Source: Antennarius striatus
Lineage: Eukaryota > Chordata > Actinopteri > Lophiiformes > Antennariidae
Direction of reading: 5' to 3'
NCBI RefSeq assembly: GCF_040054535.1
Contig: NC_090787.1
Location: 16,985,501-17,049,500, forward strand
DNA length: 64,000 bases
Positions 10,001-23,100 of the stretch are shown here, one piece after another. Made by a program: the position numbers and the translations under genes. The notes under the pieces are model-generated. The model saw nothing but the letters and a program-made list of their open reading frames with translations, was not told the origin of the DNA and did not search any database. Within the stretch, counting starts at the first letter, position 1, and the number at the start of each line of letters is the position of its first letter.

Positions 10001-12206
10001 CTGGCTGGCCGATGGTTTTAAGGGTTTCTAAGTGAGACTTAGAGTCAGTCTGCAAACAAAGGAATAGGAAGAAGGTAAGGGAAGTACAATACATATGTCT
10101 TCACAAAAGAAGTATGCATGTTTACACACTGCATCAAGTCTTCGCTTGGTGCTCGCCCTCTGGTTTTTGGGTTTGATAGACATCCGGTGTCGTGCAGCAG
10201 AGTTATCCAAGCAGGAAGTGGACTGGGCTGGAGAGCTGAAGTCCACCGGGGGCTCAATAACAGCCGGGTTGGAGATGACAGATGTGGTCGACTGACTAAG
10301 TGCAGTTTGGGCCACAGGCTTTATAGGTGTAGGTTTCAGAATAGGAAAAAGTGAAAGAGAGAGTGGTTGGAATATCGCCTGAAAAGACAAGAAAACCATA
10401 ATAAAATATTGAAAAGTGATTATATTTGTTCTGTTATAACTAGCTTCAAGTAGACCATTTCCTACATTTCCAAGCTAGAAGGACATGAACGTCTATCTTC
10501 TTGATACTTCGTATGGCAAACAAATTGCTTGAAAAGACTGAAGCCAAAACTTAATTGATTCTATTAACTACAGTATGTCCTTTGTGACCAAAGCCTGCCA
10601 TAATTTTCTCTCTGTCATAGACCTATTTGGTTGTCTAGACACTATTTTTTAAACATATTATGTATTTAATTTCATATAACAACACAAGTTAATATGAACA
10701 CCCCAAACAACCAACAAAAAGGAAAAAAACAAAAAACATAAATATCGTTGAGGCATCAGACATATATTAAAAGCACAATAAATACAGGAGGCTCAGACAG
10801 ATGCCCGGACTTTTTATCCTTTTAAATAATTTAATAATAGATCAAACCTGTTGTCTAATCACAACTTAATAATCAGTGACTTCACAAACTACCCATGCTC
10901 CTGATCTCTAAGGAATACGTCAGCACACATTCCTTCCTTCTTTAATATTAAGAAATGCATCAATAATACTAAACAGAGCAGTGTCCAGCAGCTGTTGGTC
11001 TATTATGTGACCCAAATGTATGATTAAACAGCTTTGTGGGGACACGGAGAAGGTACAGAATTCAGAAAGCATTAAATAAATGACATGAAAATTTTTGAGG
11101 GTTTTCATAGACAAAAATACAAAAACAAAACAGAATTTCTTTAGATTTCACCGGCGACCATCACAATCAAATTTCAGTTTTAACTGTGGACTTGAACCCT
11201 TAAGAGGTAATAACTGGAATATGTTGCATAAATGTTTGTGGATATTGAAAGGATGCTAGGTGTTCTTTCTCTTGACTCTAATTAGTTGGTGAAAAGTAAA
11301 GCTTGTTTGTTGAGGATGCAAGTTTAACATCTGATTATCTTAAATCACCTTGCTGTGGGCTCCCTGGGTTGTGTCCCCTACAGATATCTCAGGGGGAGCC
11401 TGACGAATGCCGTCATCTTCTGAGCAGCTTTTTTGTTGCTTGACTGGCAGAACCAGAGGTGGTGGACCCAAATGCATCTTCTGTTGCTGCAGCTTCATCT
11501 ATAAAAATGAAGTGTTTTTAATTAAGAACGAAGTGTTTTTAAATAAAAACTACTTATTTTTAAGGCCCAATTCGTCACAAATGCAAACTGCAATACCTGC
11601 AAAGTTTTGATCTTGCTGTGAACATTCTCCTGGGAGAAGACTCTGGTTGGTTCAGCATCTGTCAAGACCTGATCATCCAGGAAGATACTGTCATGGGAGA
11701 CTGCTCGCGATCCCATTTTGCCCGGAGAGCATCTGTGGCAGCAGGTGGGGTAAAATAGAAGATCGTATATACTACAAAACACAATTGCGGAAAGCAAACA
11801 TTTATTTCAAGGTGCTCACTCACGTCAAATCTTCCTCTGATCCAAGTCCTCCCCCTGCTGTAATGTCGCTGACTGACTGGCTGAGGTTTCCTTCCTCACC
11901 TGCTCTTTTACTTCTCCGGAACAGATGACTTTTCAAAGACTTGATCTTTGACTTTTTTCGTCCTAAGAGAGATTGAGATGGATCCAGGTCACAGCAGCCC
12001 ACAAATTGAATTGTATGATCTCTACATGGGCATTGATTCGTGCATGGTGTGTACCAGGCAGAAATTACATTGTTTAAGTGATAAAGCCCTTTATTATAGT
12101 CACTTCAATACGTCCTCTTTCCTATAACACTTATGTAATACAGACAGAGGATCTCACCTTGACTGTCTTCAGCACTTTCTTCTGTGTCTCCAACAAGAGA
12201 ATCCAT
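7051..12206 (-). CDS. cracdl: CRACD-like capping protein inhibitor (CRACDL)
   Basis: The family binds capping protein and restrains it, favouring actin polymerisation. Nine coding exons fit in phase: 12158-12206, 11824-11962, 11597-11732, 11349-11498, 10130-10378, 8936-10049, 7798-8726, 7322-7442 and 7051-7247, giving 1027 aa. Landmarks are the basic GRKKSKIKSLKSHLFRR start (about residue 17), MGSRAVSHDSIF (69-80), LDNSAARHRMSIKPK (about 215), GIKLRSTSQRF in the big exon, WMSLAREK (673) and the terminal WMELAKRKSMAWSDKSMD (1010-1027). Most of the rest is low-complexity Ser/Thr/Gln/Glu. I chose CRACDL over CRACD because mitd1, mrpl30, txndc9, rev1 and aff3 follow, as at human 2q11.2. The donor at 7797 (GTTTGT) is weak; read-through would add seven codons and stop at 7777. 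Part of exon 6 is duplicated at 1-618. Confidence 0.88.
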
Positions 12207-13268
12207 TGGTTTTTTCCCCTGAACAAAGCGCAGAGCAGACAGAAACTTCTGTAAGGAAAGTTTCTAATGAGGAGCAGCAATTATGACAACAATGAAAATG
12301 AAGCAAACACTTTTTAGTGGCAACATCTAACACCGTGTGATCACACTTATGATTTCTTCCCCTGACAAAAATGCATTTGAACCTACTGCAGTCCTTTGAT
12401 TTCCTGAAGATAAAACACTGCACATGAGGTTCAAAGGTTTATTGTTGTTATCAGGAACAGTGCAAACTTTTACTGTCTCAAGGCGGGGCGTGCTGAGGAA
12501 AGGCCCTTATTATTAAGAAATTATGATCTAAAAAGCTTTTATGAGAAGAAGAGCTGGAAAAACAATACATGCATTGACCCAAAGAAACATTACCGCTACA
12601 GCAGAGGATATCAATTGCCACACAGCAATACAGCAGTATACAAAAATATTGTGATGTCACAGAGCAGAGCAGTCTGGGTAATGTATCAGATTTTATGAAC
12701 GGAGCAAAAGCTAAAACCTCTGTTACGTAACACTTACAACAATATGGTTTCACCAGCGTCTGTGAATCATGCAGCTTTCACCTTGTAGCCAAGGAATTCT
12801 GTCAACAGAGACTGATCCTCCACCGCATGGGTGCCTGATTATGACAAGATGTGTCTAGCTGTGGATAAACATACAAAGTCCACACTGCACCTCTCGTATC
12901 ACCCAGCCTGCTTTTAGAAAACAAACACCCCCCCTGAATGCAGCATAAGTGTATCAATAACCTGGTGAAGGGGAAATGGTATACTTGACTTTCACAACAC
13001 TTGAACCACTTGACCTTCACATTTATCACTAGTTTGTGTGGGGATACACCACCACAGTGTGCCAAAGTATGGCCCCAGTATAGGGCCAGAGGATACAAAC
13101 AGGATAAGTGGATTATTGACATTGCAAGCAGATCCATGTAAGATTTTCAAAGCACTATAATCCGCAACAAAAAAAAAGATCATGATCCTAAACCTCACTT
13201 CAGATGTGCTGCACCGCCACATTCACCTGACATAAACAGCAAGAACCCTCACTTCTCAATTTGAAACC

Positions 13269-13297
13269 CAACACACACACACACACACACACACACA

Positions 13298-13338
<41 letters not shown>
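13269..13338. repeat. (CA)n microsatellite
   Basis: About 70 bp of CA repeats with a short GCGC interruption, upstream of cracdl. Confidence 0.95.
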
Positions 13339-13339
<1 letters not shown>

Positions 13340-13368
13340 CAGCGCAAAAATGAGTGACCTCACCAAGC

Positions 13369-13490
13369 GTACAGTTGCAGAAGCTCGGCTTGTCTTCCTT
13401 GTCTTTGTCCTCCTCTCTAAGCTGAGTTGTCTGGTCTCAGCTGTGTTTCTGCCCTGATGTTTAAGCCTCCTGTCGTCCACATTTGCAGAC
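13369..13490 (-). other. Candidate non-coding first exon of cracdl
   Basis: On the minus strand a good donor (cgcttg|gtgaggtc) lies at 13368/13369, preceded by purine-rich sequence with a short upstream ORF (20 codons, starting MWTTGG). The first coding exon at 12206 is preceded by an acceptor (tgttcag), so a 5' UTR exon is expected upstream. Its 5' limit is not visible. Confidence 0.3.
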
Positions 13491-15799
13491 AGAGGGAGAT
13501 GCACAGGAGAACTAGAGAGGGAAGCGGAGAAGAGAGCTGAGAGAAAAGCAGGCAGGCAGTGAGAGAGCCAGAGATGAGGGAGAATGAAGGACACTTCATG
13601 ACAGGGTAAGCAAATGCACAAAGAGAAAAAGAGGACAGAGGAGAATGAGAGAGAGAGAGGGAGAAAAAGAGAGAGAGACAGCAAGAGAGAGTGGGCGAGA
13701 GAGATTTGTACTCTATTACATTAGTGGCACACAGTGGCCCTCTGCGCTAAGCTCCTTATAAAACGCTAACCTGATTTTAGGCCCAGAAATGAGACTGGAG
13801 GGAAAAAAATTAAAGCTCTACTGTGAAAGAGGACAGGCATGCATGAAGTATGGCTCTTAGAGCTGTTTACACATTATACCGGGCTACATAAACCCCCGAC
13901 CAATAACAGAGGAGAATCTTTCTCCCTCTCTCTGTGTGTGTGTGTGTGTGTGTGAGAGCGCAAGTGAAGGAGAGAGAGAGAGAGCGTCTATCTTAGAAAG
14001 TTAAAAATTATCCATATCCTCCTGATAAGTTTCAAAATCTCAAACATGATTTAAAACCATAATATAACTATTAGTGTGTTTTTATAGAAACACATGATGT
14101 ATATTATTCTATATTTTCATGCAAGGCTCTCCAGATCCCTTTCATGCTTGTTTTCTTTGCATCTCCACCATCTAATCAGGATGAGGATAACATCCAATAA
14201 TCATTTATATTCAGTGAAAGGATTCTCATGTTAAGACAATGAGTCAAAGCTTCTTTATATTCACACAGCTGGGATCAGAGATACAGTATAAGCACTATCA
14301 AGGCCACTGGCTGCAGTCTGTGAGGGGGGATGTCAGGAAGTGGAAGTAAATCCTGGCTTCCAGTTGATGTCTGAATGTGATGCAGGGCAGCTCCTTTTAT
14401 GAGGTTCCTTATGGCACAAATCCTTTATCTCTCCTACCAGAATATAAACCCAGCCGATGACACCCGGATTACATGCAGCCCGACACATCCCACATGTCAA
14501 CAGACCCCAGTGACGTAACTGTCTGGGATGACGAGGTTTCATGTCACTATATTATCTGTTAACTACCTTATACCAGACTGTGATACAGTTGATGTGTAGT
14601 GCTACCTCTATATATTGAAATATAGCTTGCTTACAGCATGTGCTCTGTAATCGTCCTCTCTGGAAAAGGAAAACAAAGGTTTGGTGTTTTATATTCATTT
14701 CTGCTTCCTGTGCTTCTCTGATGGATTATATTTCCTTCCTCTCAGAGTCTAGATGAGGATTCGTCATATCGAGATTAAGGTCGATGGATAATCCGATCAC
14801 AGCGGTGTTTGAACTCACTGGGGTGAATCATGCAAACATTTAACATGACAATTCAGTGATGGATGTTTTCTCCCTTTGTTTTTTTTTCAATGGGAAAATA
14901 TTTTTGCAAATTAAAATTTGAAAATATGTCACATACCAAACATGACTTCTCATACAAATATACAAAGCTGCAAGTTTTATAAGTAAACAAACAGATTCCT
15001 TTACTATAAAGTTTCAAGGCAGTGTACAGCAAAAGAAGTACAGGAGAACCAGAACAAAACTGTCTTTAAATTTCCAGAAGATCCTCCATAGACTACTCAC
15101 TGAGTTCAAGTTTGCCAGAGAATTGCCAGACATTTCTGTCAAAAACATATTTCAGTTATATAAATTGTTTTTATGAGAAATGAATGCTCCTTGTGTATTA
15201 TTTTCCTTATTTCTGAACGCAAGCTCATTTATTGTGATTGTAGTCATGAGACGCTCTGATGAAAGCTATGCTGAAATGTGTCATTGTGCTTATTGGTGAA
15301 TTCCATTTGAGCTGTGCTGCCTTGTTTCAATGCATTTGGAACATTTTTTAATTGCATTTGGATTTTGGGTGCAGAGGACACTATCACTGAATTTGCTTTA
15401 GGCCAGTGACCCACCTTTAAATTATGATTTTGGTTTTCTAAGGTTTTCTGTATCACATACAGTAATCTCAATAAAAACTAATAACATGCTTTCTACATCC
15501 GAGCCAAATTAGAGAGCAGCCCTGAGTGTCCAGGAAGCAGATCAGACCTCTATCTGCAACTGTTACATAACAGCTGTTATTAATAATCACAACGGTGACA
15601 GACTATTTCTCTTTTTGATTATGGACAGACACGATTTTTAACCCCAGACCTGATGAAGAGTGTGGGCAATGATTACCGTAAGCAACTACAAATCGAGGAA
15701 AAATAAATCAATTTTTTTTTTAAATTACTTACATTTTTATTAGATTAAGAAAAACTTAATGCTTCCAGGAAGAAACCTATTCCAGCTGACATTGGTTTC
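13491..15799. other. Intergenic, no gene seen
   Basis: Holds GA-rich low complexity (13630-13700) and a (TG)n tract near 13936. I saw no exon with family resemblance or conserved splice structure. Confidence 0.6.
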
Positions 15800-16546
15800 T
15801 GCTTATACCTGAGCACCCATAATCCCTGTAGACCCAATACATCATTTATCTCCGACAGGGGGACAATCCTGTCAATACAGTAATAAAAAAACAACCTGGC
15901 ACTGAACTCCTCGAAAACCAAGGAGATGGTGCTGGACTTCAGGAGGAAGAGGAAGAATCCCTCAACTTTTCTAATCCGAGGGGAACTGGTGGAACGGGTC
16001 AACAGTTTCTCACACGACCTTACATGGGGCACCAACATCAATGTCTTTGTGAAAAAGGGACAACACTGTCTGTACTAAAGTTGCTAAGAAGAGTAAACGT
16101 GTCCCAGGACCTGCTGCTGTCCTTCTACAGGAGTTCTCTGGAGAGCATCCTCACCAACAACATCCTGGTTTGGGTCAAGAGCTGCTCTCAGGCTGACAGG
16201 AAGGCTCTGGAAAGGGTCAGGAAGTCAGCACAGGAAGTCGTAGGTGTACAGCTGTCCTCTCTGTCAGACATCCACAACACCAGATGTCTGCGTAGGACCA
16301 CAAGCATCAACGGTGACAGTTCACACCGGGGCCGCAGCCTGTTCTCACTGCTGCCCTCTGGGAAGAGACGCAGGTCCATCAAGGCCCAGACCTCCAGAAT
16401 GACCAATACGTTTTATTCAAGTGCGATCAGAGTACTGAACACGGTACTCTGAAAGTCACTGACGACACGCTGTTGGAAGTCCCTTCCAGTTAGGTACTCT
16501 GTGTAATGTATTTGTTGCAACTGCTGCTACTGCGCGATTAATAAAG
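15800..16546 (+). mobile_element. L2-type LINE, 3' end of reverse transcriptase and tail
   Basis: Conceptual translation gives the C-terminal part of a non-LTR reverse transcriptase of the Jockey/L2 group. It shows NSSKTKEMVLDFRRKRK, then LLSFYRSSLESILTNN and a PSGKRRRSIKAQTSRM motif near the end. The frame shifts at least once, near 16070. It ends in gattaataaagtatctatc, the usual L2 tail, which runs into a tetranucleotide tract. It is 5'-truncated and inactive. Confidence 0.8.
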
Positions 16547-16720
<174 letters not shown>

Positions 16721-17623
16721 CTGAGCGTCTGCAGCACAGTACATTCCGACACTCTTGACGGTTTATTGTAAATACATCTCTATAATTGCTTGTTCTTGTA
16801 CCTGCATTGTGTTTATACCTGTTCCTTTTCACCTGAGTCGTCTTTAAAAATTTTGCTGTATTCTTGTGTATAATGGCATTAAAGGCATTGTCTTCAGTGT
16901 CGATATTGGTGAACGTCTCCATGAACATAAATATATTGTGAATTCATTTCCTGCTCCGAAGTTCACAGAGATGTAGATATAAGGGCTAAACGTAATGTAA
17001 TTTCCCCGAGGGGATCAATAAAGTATATCTTCTTCTCCTTCTTCTAAACGCTGCAGATGACGCACCAACAGGAAAGAAGAGAAGCCCACGTGAAGTCCGA
17101 CATCAGAGCAAACTGTTCACTTAGTCACTTAGATACTGTATTTACTGAGTTATTTTGACATGACGTGAAATCATTATCTATGGGATGTTAATGTTACGTT
17201 TTATAGGCCATCAGTGTTAAGCTAATTCGTCTCTCCAATGTTGGTGTGATCGACTCCACACCAGTTAGGACACCATCAATTAGGACATTTTCATCATCTT
17301 CACATTCCACATCGTGGCTGGCAGAGAAAATTAAATGTTTCATATCTTTGTATAAAATATTAATTTTCTGAACTGAACTATTCGGAATTTAGGTTCATAG
17401 AAAACATCAGACATCTAATTTCTCGTATTTTTTTTATTCATTCGTAGAACTTTCAAAACCAGTTTTAACAGACTCACCCTCCTTAGGCACACCCAGAGGT
17501 GTGGCCCACAAAGTGACGTCAAGTCACATCAAGTGACGTCAACACCAAATAAAAGTTCAATGTTTACAAATGAATTTTTTATGACAAGAAAATGAAAGTA
17601 AAGCAATAATGTAAAACCAAAAG
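16721..17623. other. Intergenic with another LINE-tail scrap
   Basis: Near 16985-17030 the sequence reads ccgaggggatcaataaagta, resembling an L2-type 3' end. Two perfect TGACGTCA sites lie 20 bp apart at 17514 and 17534. No gene seen. Confidence 0.45.
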
Positions 17624-17735
17624 ATAAAAAATAATAATAATGAAAATAATAATTGAATTTTTTTATTATTATTATTATTAATAATAATAATAATAATAAT
17701 ATTTTTTAATTATTATATCTTTCTTATTAATTATT

Positions 17736-17795
<60 letters not shown>
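17624..17795. repeat. (AAT/ATT)n low-complexity tract
   Basis: Alternating blocks of AAT and ATT repeats, partly self-complementary. Confidence 0.9.
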
Positions 17796-17799
<4 letters not shown>

Positions 17800-18481
17800 T
17801 GAGGTTGTTAGGCGGGATGCTTCATTTTTCGATATGCTACACCTGCAAGAATCAAACATAAAGTTGTCAAGGGAAGAAGCTCGAACACTGCTAACCATAC
17901 AATGGTACAGAGGTTGGTACAGACAGTCTCTTCTCTTGGTGCATCAGAGACACATTAGGGAACACACACATTGGGTTCTCCACTGTTGCGTGACCAGAAA
18001 TTAAGCAATGGAACTGTGAAATCAAAAAATATCTAATGTAATGTAAATGTAATCAACTTAATTAATTAATCCCCATAGGGAAATTATTAGTCCAGAATCT
18101 GTTTTCCACTAATAAACATCTTGATAATGGTAAAGATCTCAATAAGTCAAAATGCACTCAGAGATGTGTATACTGGTTTTACCAAACTCTTCCAATTTTG
18201 TGGTATAAAAAAAATCAATGTTGAAAAAGCACTACACAACAAGGTGTCATATGCAAAAACAGAAACTCACCTTCTCCTCCTGATGCAACACTCTGCTGCA
18301 ACAAATGATGCAAAACAATATATATTGGTGAAGAATGTCAGTATTGTTTAAGTCACAGAAAAAAACTGGAACACCTACCACAGGTATGAGACAAGAGGCA
18401 GGCTTGGCAAACACCATTTAAACAAATACCTGAAATTATTCTGTTGTCTATGTTAGTCTAGAGATTTAACCACTGTTTTGG

Positions 18482-19173
18482 GTTAACCCTAACCCTTAAC
18501 CCTAACCCATAACCCTAACCCATAACCCTAAACCCTAACCCTCATGCCTAACCTTAACCCTAACCCCTAACGCATAACTCTAACCCTACCCCCTAACTCT
18601 AAACCTAACCCTAACCCCCTAACCCTAACCCTAAGACCAAACCCTGACACCTAACCCCTAACCCTAACCCCTAACCGTAACATAATCCTAACACCTAACC
18701 CTAACCCCTAACCTTAACACCCAACCCCAACCTTAACCCCTAACCCTTACCCTAACCCCTAACCCTAACCCACTAACCCTAACCCCTAACCTTAGGCCTA
18801 ACCCCTAACCCTTACCCCCAACCTTAACCCCCTAACCCTAACCCCCTAACTCTAACCCTAACTTCTAATCCTAACCCCTAGCCCCAACCCTAACCCCTAA
18901 CCTTAACCCTAACCCCCACCCCCCCTAACCCTTAACCCTAACCCCTAACCCTATCCCCAACCCTAACTCTAACCCTAACTTCTAACCCTAACCCCTAGCC
19001 CCAACACTAACCCGTAACCCCTAAACTTAACCCTAACGCCAACCCCTAACCCTTAACCCTAATGCTAACCCCTAACCCTAGCCCTAACCCCCTAAACCTA
19101 ACCCTTAACCCTAACCCCAACCCCTTACCCTAACTCTAACCCTAACCCTAACCCTAACCCTAACCTCAACCCT
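18482..19173. repeat. Interstitial telomeric repeat tract (CCCTAA)n, degenerate
   Basis: About 690 bp made almost wholly of variants of the C-rich telomere unit (aaccctaacccctaaccc and so on) in one orientation. Units vary between six and eight bases, with frequent extra C and single substitutions. The last 40 bp (19130-19165) are the most regular. This is a heterogeneous interstitial telomeric sequence, not a chromosome end, since unique and genic DNA continues on both sides. Confidence 0.95.
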
Positions 19174-20158
19174 TTTGTGGAGTAAGTATGGGGATTAATT
19201 TTCACACTCACATTGTCATCTTCATCACTGTCTTCTGAATCCTTTCAAAAGAAGAGAATAAAGATGATTATGAAGTATGGCATAACAAGCAGGATATTGT
19301 ATTCTCTAATGTTTCTTTTCAGGAAGAAAAACTGTACTAACTTACCAACCTACCAAAGTACTATACTAATAGCTAAAGTAACAGTCATTCATTGTGCAGG
19401 TTCATGTACTGTACAATAGGGCTGCCATAATGCGTTTTTGCTTTTAAATCTTTAATTTTCCAAATTGTTGCTGCACCTTCCACTGCCGCTTCTGGCTTTC
19501 TGCCCTTGACACACACGAACAGTGGTGGTAATCAAGATGAGCCGTGAGCCATGACGAAAACTTACTACTTACTCGTAAAGCTGTGAAAATCAACTCAATG
19601 ATTTGGTTCATGAGCTGTGCTTAGGACACATATGTCATTTGTTTTCTGTAGCGTTAATAATTCCTTAGTTACAGGTGACTACCTCGTTGATTCATTTGAT
19701 GTGAAAGACAAATTAAGGAAAGAAAGAAAACAAAAAAATAAACCTGAAGTATTTAATTTTGTTCCTTTTCCTTATTTTACTCAGTTGTTTGTAATTTATG
19801 TCACACAGTTAAACAATTGTTTGTTGCTACAAGCATATTTCATTATGGGTTTAAAGGAACCGTCGCCTCAATTGTCTTTATTTTTAGTTAGCATACACCT
19901 TAGAGACTTCGAGCTGAAAACTGATGAGTGTATAAGACCAGTTTCATGCTGGTCCGATAAGGTGTCTGTTTTAAATTCCATTTACTATGATTCAGTTAGT
20001 TGCTTAATCGAACAAAATAAACGGTGATCAATCGACTATCACAGTGATTGTCTGTGGCAGCTGTACTGTACAGTCCGTTGTTACCTGTTTGAGTCGATGT
20101 ATATGATTGCTCTTTCCGTCTTTTAGACGTCCTAATCAATTCATTTACTTCTGGACAT
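19174..20158. other. Intergenic, unassigned ORF only
   Basis: A 136-codon plus-strand ORF at 19617-20027 has no motif I recognise and is AT-rich; it is probably chance. Nothing else seen before the kinase gene's last exon. Confidence 0.4.
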
Positions 20159-23100
20159 TTATGACGAATGCATGTCTACCTGATAAGAGCCACAAAACAG
20201 CTGAGGGCACATCTGTAAATTCCACCTCTTCTTTTCCTTCTGCTTCATCTTGGTTTTCATGGTCTGTGCTACAGTCTGAACAGGGGTCACACCCGCTGGT
20301 GAGGTTGCTGGAGAAGAACTGGAATGGTCTGGGTGGGGGGTGGCAGCATTGTTGCAGGAAGTTGGTTCATGACAGTTCTTTATAAACGCATGATCGAGGA
20401 CTTCCTGGGGTGTGATCCTCTTTTTCGGATCCATCTCCAACATGGCCTTCAGAAGCTCGATGCAATGCTCTCTTTCAGTAGCTTCTGTTTCATTGTTTTT
20501 CTCCAGCCTTATCTAGTTTAGGAAGCAATGGTCAAATTCTCCATCAATCACTCATCCCTCTGATCCATGAGAATCTAATTACTCAAAGTAAAAAAGCAAG
20601 GAACTTTTAGCCCTTACTGTTTTTAGATCATCCAGTGATTGGAGCGTATGACCCATTGGAAGATGGATTGGATACAGTTCCTGCTGAATCTTCTGTAGAT
20701 GAACTACAACTTTAAGATAAATGCTTTCTAAAGGAAAGTGTAACGTATTTGTGTTTGCACAATCGTGTCAACAAAATCTCTTTCAGCTATAAGCATGTTA
20801 TATTCATTGGACTTGAGAAGTTTAAAGGCGTACTTTGAGTTTCCACTTTGACGCCTTCTTCTTGAAAAACTGCTTTGTGAAAATCCCCTCGTCAAGAATA
20901 GGGCTAGCCGGCATACCCAGAAACATCACCATTTCTGCAATCTGGAGATAAAACACAGCTTAGTTATTTTGCAGTGTTGCCAATTCTATCCGCTGAACTG
21001 TCCTGTTCATACATCTTTTCATATTGGTATCCATTTTTCATCATACAGAAGTAATGTTAAGCTGCTATAGGCCTAGGCTGTTGAGGTTATTTTTCTCGAT
21101 CCCCCCTGTAAAGGGAGTTACTTTGGAGCTTCTGTCATTTCTCTTTCTTTGCTTTTCTAATTTGCTACTAACAATAAATCAATACTTTTTGTTTGAAAGA
21201 TACTGCCGTTGTCTTTGTACTTCTGCTCGACAGGTGGGGAACAAGCATAGAAGCCCGGAAATCCCGCCCCCACTTCAGCAACAACAGCACGATCTGGACT
21301 GGAAATTCAATCTGACCTATCTGCCACTCTCTCTTTCTCTCTCTCTCTTTTCCTTGCCCTGTCTCTGTCCCCGGTGTATTTCTTTTCCACCCAACCGGTC
21401 AAGGCGGATGACCGCCCTCCAGAATCTGGGTGTTTTTCTGGGAGTTTTTCCCTGACACTGTCGCTTACGCTTGCTCTGGAGGGTTCTGCTGGTTTTCTGT
21501 CTGCTAAAGCACTTTGAAATGTCTTACGATGTGATAAAGCGCTCTATTAATAAAAGTTGATTTATTTATTTATTGATGTTCAGTACATTTTTATAAGAAG
21601 TGTAAAGCAATAGAGATTGCAAAATGTGCGTGTGCAACTCACAGCTATAATAAAGTGGGACAAATCTGTCCGGTGCTGAACGGGGAACAGCAGCCTTCTC
21701 TTCAGAATGCTGGTCTGACTGAACAACAAACATGTAAGACTGAGTACAATGGATATCTTACCACTTCTCCATCCGAGTCGCCGATAAACAGACATTCACC
21801 CAACACCATCTCAGCCATCACACAGCCCACAGACCACATATCAACGGCCTCCGAAAGTGGAAGGGCCAAAAAAACTTCTGGAGCCCTAAATGTAGAAAAG
21901 ACAAGTAATGTGTGCCTCACATATTTTATGATAAATCTTTATGATAAATCTGGAAACTACTAAGGTACATCATTATTTTACTTATCATTTGCATTTTAAT
22001 AGAATCTACCTGAAATGACGTGTTTGTATCATTATGCCAAGCTCCAGCTCAGACCTGTGCATAGCCAAGCCAAAGTCTATAAGCTTAATACGGACAGGTT
22101 TCCTGTGATCTACCATCATGATGTTGGTGGTGTTAATGTCAACATGGACAATCTCCATTTCCTTCAGTGTCAGCAAGGCCTTGGCCAACTGCAGAACACA
22201 GGTGGGAATGTATGTCAGGTTTGTGACAGGTTCTAACCAGCAGTATTAGATGCCTTCAATCTGCCATCACTTTACCTGTTGAATTACGTCTCTGATATCA
22301 CTCAGAAGCATTGGTCGTTTCCTTTGACGTAAAAGGCTTTCGATGTCCGTGTCCAGCAACTCGAACACAGGCGCCTTTCCATTTGTGAAGTTGAGCCAAC
22401 CATGACATTTGACTATATTATGCTGATCAGCATTTGCAGCCATTAATTTTTCTAAAACAGCAATCTGTAAAAACATAACAAGTTTGACATGATTAGTTCC
22501 TGATGATGTGATTTGTTCATAGTTACTTTTGTCAATGCATTTACTATTAATGTGTAACAGACTAGCATTAACTTAAAGCAGATACCCTTTTTTTGTATTT
22601 CTAATCACACACTAACAAAATAACAGATGTTAACGGCAAACTCAACAAGCGGCCTACCTACCTCTATGTCAGCACAACCTTTCCTCAAGGGTCGTTTGAC
22701 AGCCACGACCTCCCCAGTGTTGTTCTTCCTGCATTTTCTCATTTCCCCAAAGGCACCTTTTCCTAGCTTCTGCATTATCTCAAAGTTGAGAACGTCCAAG
22801 CAGAGCCCATCTCTGACAGCTTGTGGGTACTGGTTCTTCCACGGGTAGGATCCATGGAGGATAAACGGATGGTTGAGCACTTCAATGGGCGTGATCCTTT
22901 GATCAGGATCCGATTTCAACATGGCTGACAGAAGCTCGATGCACTGCTCGATTTGCTCGTCTTGATAGCTTTTCTTGAAAGGAGGATGAAGAAGAAGACG
23001 AGGAGAAAGAAGAAGAAGAACCAGTAAATATGACATCATCTGAATTTATCACTTTTTGTTTGGACAAAGCACCAATAACAGCTGTTAACTTTTTTAACTT

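Noticed and set aside
10028-10399. Separate small protein overlapping cracdl
   Set aside because: It is the cracdl exon 10130-10378 read into its flanking introns; the phases fit only with the spliced model.
19617-20027. 136-aa ORF as a gene
   Set aside because: AT-rich, no recognisable domain, no splice or promoter context, and it lies between repeats and the kinase 3' end.
22605-23039. Two separate kinase genes instead of one tandem-domain gene
   Set aside because: The end of domain 1 and start of domain 2 lie in one uninterrupted exon frame with matching splice phases on both sides, and no stop or promoter-like start lies between. Transcript data could still overturn this.
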